Positions 10,122 to 20,856 of a stretch of DNA of 64,000 nt are shown piece by piece. The DNA is taken from the NCBI GenBank assembly GCA_035610365.1, contig CM069432.1, positions 240,588,104 to 240,652,103 of the forward strand, in the 5' to 3' direction. A model generated the notes under the pieces. It was given only the letters and a program-made list of their open reading frames with translations, was not told where the DNA came from and ran no database searches. The position numbers were made by a program, and so were the translations under genes. The stretch comes from Aquatica leii. Its lineage: Eukaryota > Arthropoda > Insecta > Coleoptera > Lampyridae. Numbering within the stretch: position 1 is the stretch's first letter; each line of letters opens with the position of its first letter.

Positions 10122-10966
10122 TATATCAATCAATAAAATAACCTTGTCGAACCAATATTTTTAATTTTCAATCAATGACATGTTTCGGCCTTAATTAATA
10201 AACGATGGGCCATCTTCAGATACTACAAAAAATATATAATTATATATCCGGTTATAATAAATCTTAGAGTTAAAGATAAAAAATGTCATAAAATTAAAAT
10301 AATCGTTGAATAAATAAACAATTACAATATATAAGTGTAAAAAACGAAAAACAATGTACATACCTAACACTAACACTAACAATTGTATATAATAAAAATA
10401 AAATTGTCTAAATTGTATAAGTAAAGACATTTAAATAAATAAATAACTAACCTGTATAATTGTACAAACAATTTAATAATGTACGTCTAGTGTTAAAGTT
10501 AAATAATCAAAAACAACATGTGGGACTAGATATGTATCAACGACGTATAAAATTGTAGAAAACTAATAAATAAAATTTTTACTAAAGTGAAAATTAATAG
10601 TTTAAGCGCAGTTGTATGAAATTGTTTTGGTCGTTAAGGATTATGTCATTATGGGACGTGATATAGATCATCTCCAATATATCTATTAGACGATTTTTGT
10701 CTGTAGGATGAATGATCTGTGCTTTAATAAGCGAATGCTTATGTTGTAGTACATGTTCAGCAAACGTTGATTTAATAGATTTCGGATTAAGTAAATATTT
10801 GTTGGGATTGGAAATGTATCTAGTGTGTTCTTTGAGACGAGTACTAAAAGCCCGGATTGTTCTCCCAATATAAACACGGCCACAACTACATTCTAAATTG
10901 TAGATACCACTGCGGTCCATAGGTTCAATAATGTCTTTCAGATGTGAAAAATAGTTATGTAATTTT
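10120..10966 (-). repeat. Penelope tail, left arm
   Basis: Holds the last ~108 codons of the ORF and the 3' tail. It is inverted and nearly identical to 12505-13350; the encoded GIY-YIG segment is identical in all residues between the arms. Confidence 0.92.
10171..10239 (-). ncRNA. Hammerhead-ribozyme-like motif, left arm
   Basis: Mirror copy of the motif at 13251-13293: CTGAAGA, a GGCC/GGCC helix with a long loop, GAAAC, then ATGTC. See the right-arm entry for the fit and its weaknesses. Confidence 0.35.
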
Positions 10967-12500
10967 GGAGGACTAAGGTAAGAAACTCGAAAATTGTTGT
11001 TTTTATTAATGTTTTTAATTAAATAGTGTAACTGTGGTATGTACGGTATAGAAAAATAAGTAGATATCGGGTTAGAAATCGGTGTAAGAGATGTGATTGA
11101 CTTAATCTTATGTTTCATGAATATTTTGTAGTAAATGTTGTTAATCAAATGTGGCGGAAAGTTGTTTTCTTTGGCAATGAAGAAAATGGTATTTAATTCT
11201 TTTTTGTAGTTAAAAGTATTTAAAGGAGTACCCAGTAATCTATTAAACAAGTGTGAGAAAACAGCTACTTTATGAGAGTAGGGGTGGTTAGAGTCATATG
11301 GGATAACATGGCTCGTAGTAGTAGGTTTTCGATAAATATCAAATACAAATTTACTATCTAATAAAGAGATATTCAAATCGAGAAAATTTAGGGAACAGTT
11401 TAGAGGTATTTCGACCGTAAATTTAACTCTAGCGTGTTTGCTGTTTAAAAACTCTAAAAAACTTTGAATGTCTTGGTTCGTACCTTGAAAAATGCAAAAA
11501 ATGTCATCGACATAACGTTTCCACAGTAAGACATGTTTCAGGAAACTAGGACTTGTCATTATAAAATCCACTTCTAAATGGTTCATAAAGATTTCTGCCA
11601 AAATGGGGGATAACGGAGAACCCATGGGTAAACCTTGTATTTGTTTGTAGACTGTTTTATTAAATTGAAAGTAAACGTTATTGAGACAAAAATTGGTTAA
11701 CTTGGAGATCGAACTCACTACAAAGTCAGGAAAATCTGAACGAAACAACAGATTATCTACAATAGGCAAGACATCTAATAGTGGGACAGATGGGAATAGG
11801 TTCACCACATCAAAAGAAATAAGTTTAACATTTTGGTAATTGGTTGGTAGTTTGAAATTATTCAAAGCCGTAATTAATTCACTTGTGTTTTTTACACTTG
11901 AAATAGAATGAAAATTAATGTTATTTTTTAAAATGATTGATAAAAATTTGGTTAATGGGTATGTAGGTGAGTTAATAAAGCTGACAATGGGTCTAATAGG
12001 TACGTTAAGTTTGTGTATTTTAGGGAGACCGTACAGACGAGGCGTAATCGGATTGTTAACTTTAAACTGTGATATAGTTTTGTGAAAAAATGTGAGTGCG
12101 GGGGTAGAATCAGTTATCAATTTTAAACATTGAAATTGTAATTTCGGAAGAGAAAAATTAGGGTTATTTATAAAATCTTCAGAATTTAAAAAGTTTAAGA
12201 TTTTGGTGGCATAGTCGTCTTTATTTTGAATGACTACACAATCTCCTTTATCTGCTTTAGAAACAATTAACTGATTGCTAATGATTTTTGATCGTAACAT
12301 GGAGACTGTTTTATGATCAGATGTAAAAGTCTTATTACAGTTCGGGTGGAGTTTATTAAAAATCAAGTGAGAACTAGGTAATATTGAACTATTAGTAAAT
12401 TTATTGACATAGTCTGATGAAAATTCATTTGCAATTTTAATTTTATGACATTTTTTATCTTTAACTCTAAGATTTATTATAACCGGATATATAATTATAT
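10594..12500 (-). CDS. Penelope RT with GIY-YIG endonuclease (5' truncated)
   Basis: The frame is open from about 12500 down to the stop at 10594 with no break, giving about 590 residues from 12366 plus some 45 more upstream. In order: the Penelope RT entry motif (LIVSKADKGDCVVIQNK), PRLYGLPKIHK, a fingers/palm block with SFDVVNLFPSVPL, then QGLPMGSPLSPILAEIFM, the catalytic KRYVDDIFCIF and LNFLDLNISL. The C-terminal GIY-YIG nuclease has GIYNLECSCGRVYIGRT, an Arg helix (STRLKEHTRYI) and FAEHVLQHKHS. The family copies RNA at nicked DNA ends. No Met is suitably placed, and the ~100 residues normally before the first motif are missing, so this copy is truncated where the inverted arm begins. The catalytic residues are intact. 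Confidence 0.9.
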
Positions 12501-12550
12501 ATTTAAAATTACATAACTATTTTTCACATCTGAAAGACATTATTGAACCT

Positions 12551-12877
12551 ATGGACCGCAGTGGTATCTACAATTTAGAATGTAGTTGTGGCCGTGTTTA
12601 TATTGGGAGAACAATCCGGGCTTTTAGTACTCGTCTCAAAGAACACACTAGATACATTTCCAATCCCAACAAATATTTACTTAATCCGAAATCTATTAAA
12701 TCAACGTTTGCTGAACATGTACTACAACATAAGCATTCGCTTATTAAAGCACAGATCATTCATCCTACAGACAAAAATCGTCTAATAGATATATTGGAGA
12801 TGATCTATATCACGTCCCATAATGACATAATCCTTAACGACCAAAACAATTTCATACAACTGCGCTTAAACTATTAA
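12551..12877 (+). pseudogene. Duplicate GIY-YIG C-terminus
   Basis: The 108-residue C-terminal part of the Penelope protein repeated in the right arm, with every residue the same as in the minus-strand ORF. It lacks the RT and has no promoter of its own visible. It is a structural part of the arm, not an independent gene. Confidence 0.85.
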
Positions 12878-13231
12878 TTTTCACTTTAGTAAAAATTTTA
12901 TTTATTAGTTTTCTACAATTTTATACGTCGTTGATACATATCTAGTCCCACATGTTGTTTTTGATTATTTAACTTTAACACTAGACGTACATTATTAAAT
13001 TGTTTGTACAATTATACAGGTTAGTTATTTATTTATTTAAATGTCTTTACTTATACAATTTAGACAATTTTATTTTTATTATATACAATTGTTAGTGTTA
13101 GTGTTAGGTATGTACATTGTTTTTCGTTTTTACACTTATATATTGTAATTGTTTATTTATTCAACGATTATTTTAATTTTATGACATTTTTTATCTTTAA
13201 CTCTAAGATTTATTATAACCGGATATATAAT

Positions 13232-13300
13232 TATATATTTTTTGTAGTATCTGAAGATGGCCCATCGTTTATTAATTAAGGCCGAAACATGTCATTGATT
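13232..13300 (+). ncRNA. Hammerhead-ribozyme-like motif, right arm
   Basis: CTGAAGA (13251-13257) matches the CUGANGA core. GGCC...GGCC can form helix II around a 17-nt loop, GAAAC (13284-13288) matches the second core, and ACATGTC supplies a very short self-complementary helix III and a GUC cleavage triplet at 13291-13293. Minimal hammerheads are described in Penelope-like element repeats, and this is the expected place. Against it: a U is left unpaired next to CUGANGA and helix I has only two clear pairs. Activity is doubtful. Confidence 0.4.
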
Positions 13301-13350
13301 GAAAATTAAAAATATTGGTTCGACAAGGTTATTTTATTGATTGATATAAT

Positions 13351-13574
13351 TCACAACCAATAATGGATGATCCTTTTTATCAATTTAATTATTAACTCAC
13401 CTATAGTATTGTGTTTAAAGTGTTTCCGTTATTCAATATTGAAATTAAATCAAAAATGTACGGAAGACCGAATCTTTCGTAACTCAATTTATTTATTTTA
13501 ATTCTTAATGAAGAATAAGGGTAGATTATGATGACAATGAAGTTACCAGTCACAACACTTGAATAAAAACACAT
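13351..13574. other. Unassigned segment between Penelope element and Tc1 arm
   Basis: AT-rich sequence with no ORF or repeat that I recognise. It may be the remains of whatever the two retroelements inserted into, because it does not match the right Tc1 arm. Confidence 0.4.
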
Positions 13575-13745
13575 TTGAAAATGAAGTTTCTTCATCAAAC
13601 CTGAATTGTTGCTAAACCACTACACATCCAATTTCAGATTTTTACTTTAAAAATATAAACCAATTTGTTGCATATAATTAATGTACTTCAATATTTTTTT
13701 GCAGTATTATTAACATTCAAACAATAAGATAATTTGAAAGTCATG
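13575..13745 (+). repeat. Left Tc1-like inverted repeat, inner part
   Basis: Inverted match to 15541-15715, including tcaaacctgaattgttgcta, atataattaatgtacttcaa and tgcagtattattaacattca. It continues the arm that broke off at 4965. Confidence 0.85.
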
Positions 13746-14200
13746 TAAATAACGCGCCGAGAAAGAAATTTCCGGAAGTCATTCGAAAAATAGTTTTAAT
13801 AGATTTTTATTAATTTAAATAAACATTTAAAATGCAATTTTTTTAATTATAATAACCTAATGCACGATGCTAGAGTTGACTAACATAACTAAACACCCTA
13901 AAACATAAAGAACGAACCTTTGTAATCTTTCAGGAAAATGTGTTACGGTAACTCAAACTGGTTATTCCTTACAACAATTTGACGATTTCAAATACTAAGA
14001 ATTCTATATTCCATCAAAACATGTAAACAATACAATACTTCTAAGTTATATTTAAAATGCACTTTTTCAATATTTCGTGGAGGGGATAATTGACTTAATA
14101 AAAGCAGAGATTCACTTGGTTTTAATCATTTACTCATTTGCATAAAACGTTGAACTGAGTTCTAAAGTTATTTAATTTTTAAATTCTCCACTTTAAAAAA

Positions 14201-15427
14201 ATGCCGAGACGCATCGGTCAACGAGAGTGTTCAACGGAAACTCGAAGACGTATAGTAGGAGTTTTCGAAGCTGGATGGTCTGTTCAAAGAATCGCACAAA
14301 CTGTGGATGTTTCAGTAAGTACGCTTTTTAATCTAATTAGAATAAATTAGAAATATAATTGATTATAAATAATAACAATACTTATTAGCATCAATACCAT
14401 TAACTGTATTATGAAGCTTGCTTTGTAAACAATTGCAGTTGTTTTAAACCATTTATCCTTTATGTTTATCGTTGTTATTAACTACATTTATCTTGTTTTA
14501 TTCGTTTTAGAAACAAACTGTGAGACGGTGGATTAATCGCGGTGATCGGAGAGATGGCTACTACAGTTCATCCAGGAGCAGCGCGGATTACTACTCCGGA
14601 CCAAGACAACGCTATTGTAGAAATTGCTGATAATCAACTTTTTCTATCTTCAACAATAATTAAAGAAAATTTGCAACTAATGTGTTCCGCGAGAACTATA
14701 AGGCGTCGATTGCTTGAAGCAGGAGTGCATTGCCGTCAACCAGCAAGAAAAATTTTAATAACACCAGAACATGCAGCGAGACGGCTTCAATTTTGCCAAG
14801 ATAACCTCAACAGAGACTGGTTAGCTGTAATATTCTCAGACGAAAAAACCTATTCGTCATCGCAAGATGCACCTACACAATTGTGTAGGCGAAATGAAAC
14901 CAGGTATGAAGTGGAGAACGTTCTACCGAAAAAAACAAGTGGCCGAATCAATGCTGGTTTTTGGGGATGGATGTGTGAAAGTTGTCCCGGTGAACTGGTG
15001 CAAATAACACCGCCACGGTTTAACCAGCGCTTACGTTACAGTGTTAGAGTTGATGTTGCCTAATGTACGAGCACTTGACCCTGAAAATGAGGTGGAAAAT
15101 TTTGTTTTTGTTCAGGACAATTGCACAATTCACACTGCACAAATTGTGCAAGATTGGTTTACAGATCACTCGGAAATTGACTTTCTACCATGGCCCGCAA
15201 AATCACCAGATCTCAATCCGATAGAAAATTTGTGGGCAGCTAGCGTGAAAGACTGGAACATTTTTAATAACAGTATTAGAGAACGCAATGTCAACGAATT
15301 AACGCGGCACGTGACTGATAATTGGAATTCCCTTCGAAACACAAATACTTGTGAAAACATTGTAAATAGTTTGCCCAATAGACTACAAAACTGTATTGAA
15401 AGCAACGGATACTATACAAAGTATTAA
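14201..15427 (+). pseudogene. Tc1-like transposase, intron and frameshifts
   Basis: The ATG at 14201 opens a helix-turn-helix (VGVFEAGWSVQRIAQTVDVS). A clean donor (GTAAGT at 14315) and acceptor (TTTTAG ending 14510) bound a 196-nt intron. The next exon gives KQTVRRWINRGD, then the frame shifts near 14545. The second part contains the paired-like domain (IKENLQLMCSARTIRRRLLEAG) and the first catalytic Asp (VIFSDEKTY). Another shift near 15030 leads to VFVQDNCTIHTA (second Asp) and WPAKSPDLNPIENLWA (Glu). The second Asp and the Glu are separated by 35 residues, so DD35E rather than the common Tc1 DD34E. It would cut and paste the element by its inverted repeats, but this copy is dead. Confidence 0.88.
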
Positions 15428-15540
15428 ATATTTTAAATAAATTAATTATTGCATTATTGTGTTTTAGTTTCCTAAGGTTTGAATCCTGCATGAGATGATT
15501 TCGATGAAAAACACTATTATTAATGTTTACATATCGACTT

Positions 15541-16166
15541 ACCTTTTATTGTCATTTCAAATTATCATATTGTATGAATGTTAATAATACTGCAAAAAAT
15601 ATTGAAGTAAATTAATTATATGCAACAAATTAGTTTATATTTTTAAAGGGTAAATCTGAAATTGTATGTGTATCGGTGTAGCAACAAATCAGGTTTGATA
15701 AAGAAACTTAAATTGAAGGTTTTCCCAGTAAACCCTCTTTATTGAAAAATTACATGTGTCATAATAGATACTATCGTCTTGTTCTTATATTGTCTTTTAA
15801 ATCAGGCAATAAGAAAATCCCTTAATTACAGTGTGTACAGGAAATAGTGATATTTAGGATATTGACCCTTGACTAATAGACTAATTGAAACTGTTAAATA
15901 AAATTGTTCATATTTGTTTTGTGACATCTTGGGCACTTTTTATAATTATAAATTTATTAAAAGTTAATACTTCGTAAAAGAAAGAATAGAAATATTTCAT
16001 TTATTCATTGTTAAAATTGTAAAAATTTTATAAATAACAAATCATAAATACTGTGGTGTTTATTACCTCAGAGATTATAAGGATCACGGCACTTTTTTTT
16101 TTCTTAGCCTGTGACCACGTTCTTTTTTTTCTACCTGAATGAATCCATTTTCAATGACCACGACTG
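15541..16166 (-). repeat. Right terminal inverted repeat of Tc1-like element
   Basis: About 626 bases, matching the split left arm in inverted orientation and ending ...ccacgactg before TA. Longer than the usual tens to about 200 bases of most Tc1-like elements. Confidence 0.85.
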
Positions 16167-17086
16167 TACAAGTAGAATGAACATGAACATATATGCCCGG
16201 TTTGAATAAGTAAGATGAGCTTTTTTTTACAGTCGTTTTTGATTTTGTTTAGATTAATTTATTTTCTTATTTAACAAGTTCACTGCGGTACCAGTCACAT
16301 GCGAGTGGTAAGTATTTATTTGTTCTGACGATGCCTAACTTATAGTTTCTACGGATATCATAAATTGGCGATTATTTGAGTGAGAACGGTATTTCAGGTA
16401 TCTATTTGATTGTCGCGATCTATACAATAGGTTTAATACAGTCTTCTATTACCAAGATGTTAGTAGGTGGTAACGTACCGAATACATGTGTATTGTGGTT
16501 AAATTGTTACAATTTTATATTGTTTTTCAAAAAAATGACTTCTAGGTCTAGTGAAAATAGCTATTGAACAAAGTTTCTAATTAACAAAAGTGTTGAATAC
16601 AGAAGTTGCAGGTAAGATAAGATAATACTATAAATAGAAAGACTTAAAACAAGCAAAAACAATTTAGGAGTACGTAAAGATGTGGAACTTGAAATACAAC
16701 GTCAAAATGTTTTATTAAATCTTGAAGTGCCTACAAGGGTTCAACACAATCAAAATTATAGAATCTGAGTTACAAAATAAAAAAAAATTATCTAATCGTG
16801 ATGGTCAAGGAATAGACCTAAATATTGATTGTGCTCCTTCTACCTCAAGAATTGGTACTAGAAACATATACACGGTATGTATAAATTGACGAAAAAGCTA
16901 CACGCTGCGACAGTCTTCGTTGAATTCTGAATCGAAAATCCTAATGTTAAATTGTTGTATTATGCTTCGTATGTCCTCAGGAACCAATTAAAAAATATAA
17001 ATTTGGCAACGCTGTAAACTAGCATACGATTGTAATACCTGCCGTTGATAATTTCTTTATTTCAATCTCAAAAAACATTTTATTCA

Positions 17087-17540
17087 CACTCAGTTAGTAA
17101 CGTACAGTTTTCCGAACCTCTTAAAGGTTGATAAGTGATCGGTTTCCGTGGTTAAAAAAACGAGTATGTAATGAAACCTCGCGGTCAGTAATGTACACTT
17201 TCCGAACCTGTAATTCGTGTGTGTTATGTTTTAACTAATTTGATAAAATGACAATCATAAATTAAATACGTATATGTCAATTGTGAAGTGTGCCTACTAC
17301 GTTTTAATTTTTTACCGAAATAAACGATAATATTTTGGAAGTAGGTTTTCATTCATTTTTTATTAGTTTTATGTTATTTATTTTATTTAATGGCTGATTG
17401 TGAATAAAATTGTATACAAACCTTGGCAAAAGTGTTCCATTTGTCTCGAGAACTAGTTCACCTCGAGGCTATGCCTCTCGGTAAACTATAGTTCTCTCGA
17501 CAGAAATGGAATACTTTCCGCCTCGGTATGTAATCTACTA
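17087..17540. mobile_element. Hairpin-ended insertion in repeat copy 2
   Basis: About 450 bases absent from copy 1, inserted after ttttatt (compare 3120). The right end is a strong imperfect hairpin at about 17433-17515: ttccatttgtctcgagaac on one side and gttctctcgacagaaatgga on the other, around cctcgaggctatgcctctcgg. The left end has related ccgaacctcttaaagg and cctcgcggtcag motifs. No coding. Perhaps a MITE or foldback element. Confidence 0.55.
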
Positions 17541-18701
17541 TTACTGGCCATTCGTAGCATGTTTTAAATTCTGCACATTACGCAAAATATGATTTGCTAT
17601 TCAATTTATTTATTGTCAGAATTAAACTTTATCTGATACTAAGTCAATGACACTAACCCCTACAAAATTGTTTGAATTGAAATTGATCTGTTTCTACACA
17701 TAGTTGCAACTTTCGAGGATTACTCGTTCGAGTCTTAACCTCAAATACTCATTTCATTTCTAATAAGTATAAACCGTGATGTCATTTGGTTTTGAAACCC
17801 ACGTTTTATTTTAAAAATCTACGAAAATAGATAATACTCGAAATGAAAAAAAAATTGTGATTAAATAATTGAATCCGAATGAATGGGATCTTAAGAAAAA
17901 ATTAATAGTGACTAAAATAAAATTCTTATTTTAGTCTTCGCTGTTTAACGTAAACATGTAACAGTTCATCAAATTTTAATTGGCAAATTGTTCTATTAGT
18001 AATTTTATTACTAAGGTTTGTTTATTTTATTTTATCGATTGGTTTCTTAATTCTTTTCAGTTTATTATTAAGATAAAATATTCATGTTTTGTATGTATTA
18101 GGAAAATTTTAAATAATTTCGTCATTGTTTAACTTGAGGGAAAATTTATAGACTATATAGGATGATTTTTTAGTGCTATTTTGATTTTGCTCAATGTCGT
18201 CTCCAATCACGTTTCGGATTTGATTTTAATATAAAAAGTTTTTTTTTTCTGCTGTGGTCAGTTTTTAGACTAGTAGTAGGGGGGGTATACATCAAAAGGT
18301 GAGGTAAAAACAAAACAAAGTATTAAAAGTGAAAACTTAAACTAAACTTAATAAGGCTAGTGCAATAATTATTAAAACCAGTTTTTGGTATCACTCAAAT
18401 ATATCATTTGGCACTAACTCAATTCATCGTTATAATAATAAGTTTTAAATTAGTTTGAACTGTTTATAGAACAGAATAAATTGTTTTTAAAGAGATTTTA
18501 AAGTCCATAAGACTTTTTTTTATTTATTTGTTTAGCAATCAGAAAAATCTGTATATTCTATAAGCTAAAGAGCTCGCAACCGCTAGGTGTACTATCAGAT
18601 AATAACATGATAAGATTAGCATCCATCGACGCTATCTATGCAACTTAGGTCTAAGTTTTGTAAATTATTATTGTCAAAAGAAACTTCAGAATGAATTACA
18701 C

Positions 18702-20473
18702 TCACACTAAATTTATTGGCCACAATCTTTTGTTGATCCTTGGTACCAGTAACTGTTCAAGTAAGGGGTTTGTATGGGTTTCTAACGTTTCATGATGTTT
18801 AGTAGCACTCTCGTGAATTACTTCCTGGACCGTTGGAATACGTAGTGTATATGGAGTGTATGATTTGTTATACACCACGGGGCATCTACAATCTGTCAGA
18901 GTATTTTTGATTGGCACCCTTGTATTATTGCTAAATTTGCTTTAGAAGAACAGCCCCATAACTGTACCCCATATATCCAAATCGGTCAGATGCCTATCTT
19001 GTAAATTAGATTTTTATTTTCTGTTGATAATTTAGATTTTCTTCCTATTAGCCAATTTAGATCACTTGCTTTTATGTATATTTGTTTCTTCTTTTTCTTA
19101 ATATGTCCCTTCCACGTTAACTTGTTGTCTAAGTGTATCCCTAAGTATTTTGCCGTGGTCATTTGTGGTATTTGTACATTATTTATAGTAATTGCGGGAC
19201 ATAATTGTTTGCGGAGGGTGAAAGTTACGTGTACCAATTTGTTCTCATTCACTTTAATTATCCATTTGTTTCGCCACTGTTGGAGATTGGACAGGTGAAT
19301 TTGAATATAATCTGATACTATTTGAGCGCTTTTATGTATGGATAGAATTGTGGTATCGTCTGCAAATGTTCCGGTTATTGTATTTTGTGTGATTGGCAAG
19401 TCTGACGTATATAAAACATAGAGTAAAGACCCCAGCACACTATCCTGAGGTACTCCGGAATTTATCGGAGAGAAATATGACGTTTCACCATTTACTTTGG
19501 TTTGGAATGTTCTTCGGCTCAGGTCTGATTTGAGTAAATTGTAAGTAAGCTGAGGGTAGTATTTGTTTGATTTTGTACATTGATCCTAAATTTTCTAATG
19601 CTGTATTTATGACTTGCGGAATTTGATGGACTTGCTGCACCGTAGAATGAGCCTGGCGAAATCCAAACTGATGTTCCAGAATTCAATTTTGGGATTCGAG
19701 ATCCTGATTAATTCTTGGAAGTAGTAATTTTTCTAGCAGCTTGGATATTATTGGGAGCAAGCTGATAGGTCAATAGAAAGCCGCTTTAGTTGAATTTTTT
19801 CCCGGCTTATTTATCATTTTATCATTATGATTTGTGCAATTTTAAGATGTTATTTCAGCGGTTAGTTCTTTTGGGGTAAATGGTTTAAGATTGCGGTGTG
19901 GCTGTAAACGAATTGATATGTTTTTTTCAATTTCTTAATCTGATTCACTGTCTAGCGGTTGAAAAACTGTGGTCAGATGCTTTGCGAATAGGTTAACCTT
20001 TTCTTTATCACTCTTTGCCCAGTGTACAGCACCATTTTTTCTTATTGATGGTATATTTAGTTTAGGTTTTCTGGAGTTTTTGATTGGTGTCCATCTAGAA
20101 TTATCAGTTCTAGTTAGTTTGGATACACATTCTTCAAATTGTTTCCATGTGTTTTGTTTTCAATTTATTTGTCAATTTGTTGTAAGCATTTTTATCGACG
20201 GGTGTATAACTTCGTTACCATTTTGCTCTAGCACGTCTTTTTTCTGTAATCATTCTTCTAATTTCTAGTGAAACGTCATTATACCATACCATCAGGGCGA
20301 TTGGTATAATATGTTTCATAATGAGGTATTTTAAAATATGTCCTGTCTGTGAAATGTGTTTCACTTATTAGGAGTACATCTATATGATTATTTGATAAGA
20401 AGAGTTTTATTTCTTCTTTATGTTGTACTAACCCATTGGCGTTCCACAAAGTGACTCTTAGGAATTTACCCAT
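18702..20473 (-). pseudogene. Jockey-like LINE ORF2 (EN-RT)
   Basis: It starts with an endonuclease N-terminus (LRVTLWNANGLVQHKEEIKL, VLLISETHFTD) and breaks after about 64 residues. RT parts appear further on: GSLLYVLYTSDLP, the catalytic FADDTTILS, then YLGIHLDNKLTWKGHI and WLIGRKSKLS. After another break comes the C-terminal part (IPTVQEVIHESATKHHETL, HTNPLLEQLL). The order and motifs fit Jockey-clade LINEs, whose ORF2 nicks DNA and primes reverse transcription there. Several stops and shifts make it dead. Confidence 0.8.
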
Positions 20474-20856
20474 TAATGAAATTTAATTATTAACGTTGTA
20501 ATCATGTTTAATACCATGCTATTTTGCTGAATAAGTTGATTGAACATGTCCTTAAATTCATTTAGAAATTGTGAGAACATATTATTTAAGTCTTTTGTTG
20601 TTTCACTGTTATTGTTTATTGTGCTGGGGTTGTTGGCTGCAACGTTAGCGTAACTTCTGGATTGCTGACTAAACATTAATGTTTGTGGTTGTGGCAGTGT
20701 AGTGTATAAGGTATTCGTTTGAGGGCGTGTAGCGTTTACCGCATCTTTTATAATTCGCCGGGTGGCCTCTTCCGCATAATTTGCATATTGCTGGGGTGTT
20801 CTTGGTCTTTTTACAGCTGATAGTGCTATGTGCTCCACCTTATTTAACGCATACAA
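20473..20856 (-). pseudogene. Jockey-like LINE ORF1 C-terminal part
   Basis: A 127-residue frame, Asn/Gln/Thr-rich, with RPRTPQQYANYAEEATRRI and a hydrophobic C-terminus (FLNEFKDMFNQLIQQNSMVL). It ends at the start of the endonuclease frame, which is the place of ORF1 in Jockey-type LINEs. No zinc knuckles remain in view, so the N-terminal part is probably lost or beyond the break. Identification rests mainly on position. Confidence 0.5.

Larger units (their letters stand above)
10120..13350 (-). mobile_element. Penelope-like element with inverted arms
   Basis: A minus-strand ORF combining a Penelope-type reverse transcriptase with a GIY-YIG endonuclease is flanked by two inverted copies of its own 3' tail (10120-10966 and 12505-13350). 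Penelope-like elements are known for such repeats in direct or inverted orientation and for 5' truncation. The element abuts the DIRS end at 10121. No target duplication is obvious. The arms appear almost identical, which suggests recent insertion or gene conversion. Confidence 0.9.
12505..13350 (+). repeat. Penelope tail, right arm (inverted copy)
   Basis: Inverted duplicate of 10120-10966. It begins abruptly inside the coding region, at the aaaattacataac stretch, next to a palindromic atatataattatatat at about 12488-12503 that may have helped the join. Confidence 0.92.
4559..16166 (+). mobile_element. Tc1-like transposon carrying nested retroelements
   Basis: Both ends read CAGTCGTGGTCATTG inward and are flanked by TA (4557-4558 and 16167-16168). 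The uninterrupted site (aatgtacaagtag) can be read in the sister repeat near 21425-21435, so the insertion and its TA duplication are directly visible. CAGT ends and a TA target are typical of Tc1/mariner elements. The terminal inverted repeats are long: right arm 15541-16166, left arm 4559-4965 continued at about 13575-13745. The left arm is split by a DIRS element and a Penelope-like element. The interior holds a broken transposase (14201-15427). Without the nested elements it would be roughly 3 kb. Confidence 0.85.

Noticed and set aside
10686..10883. Minus-strand 65-codon frame
   Set aside because: Shadow of the GIY-YIG coding region in another frame, repeated in the right arm only because the DNA is repeated.
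13232..13300. Calling the Penelope motif a proven ribozyme
   Set aside because: Helix I is only two pairs and a U is unpaired beside the core, so only a hammerhead-like label is justified.
19969..20268. 99-codon plus-strand frame inside the Jockey-like LINE
   Set aside because: Opposite strand of the damaged LINE ORF2; membrane-like composition results from the antisense reading.
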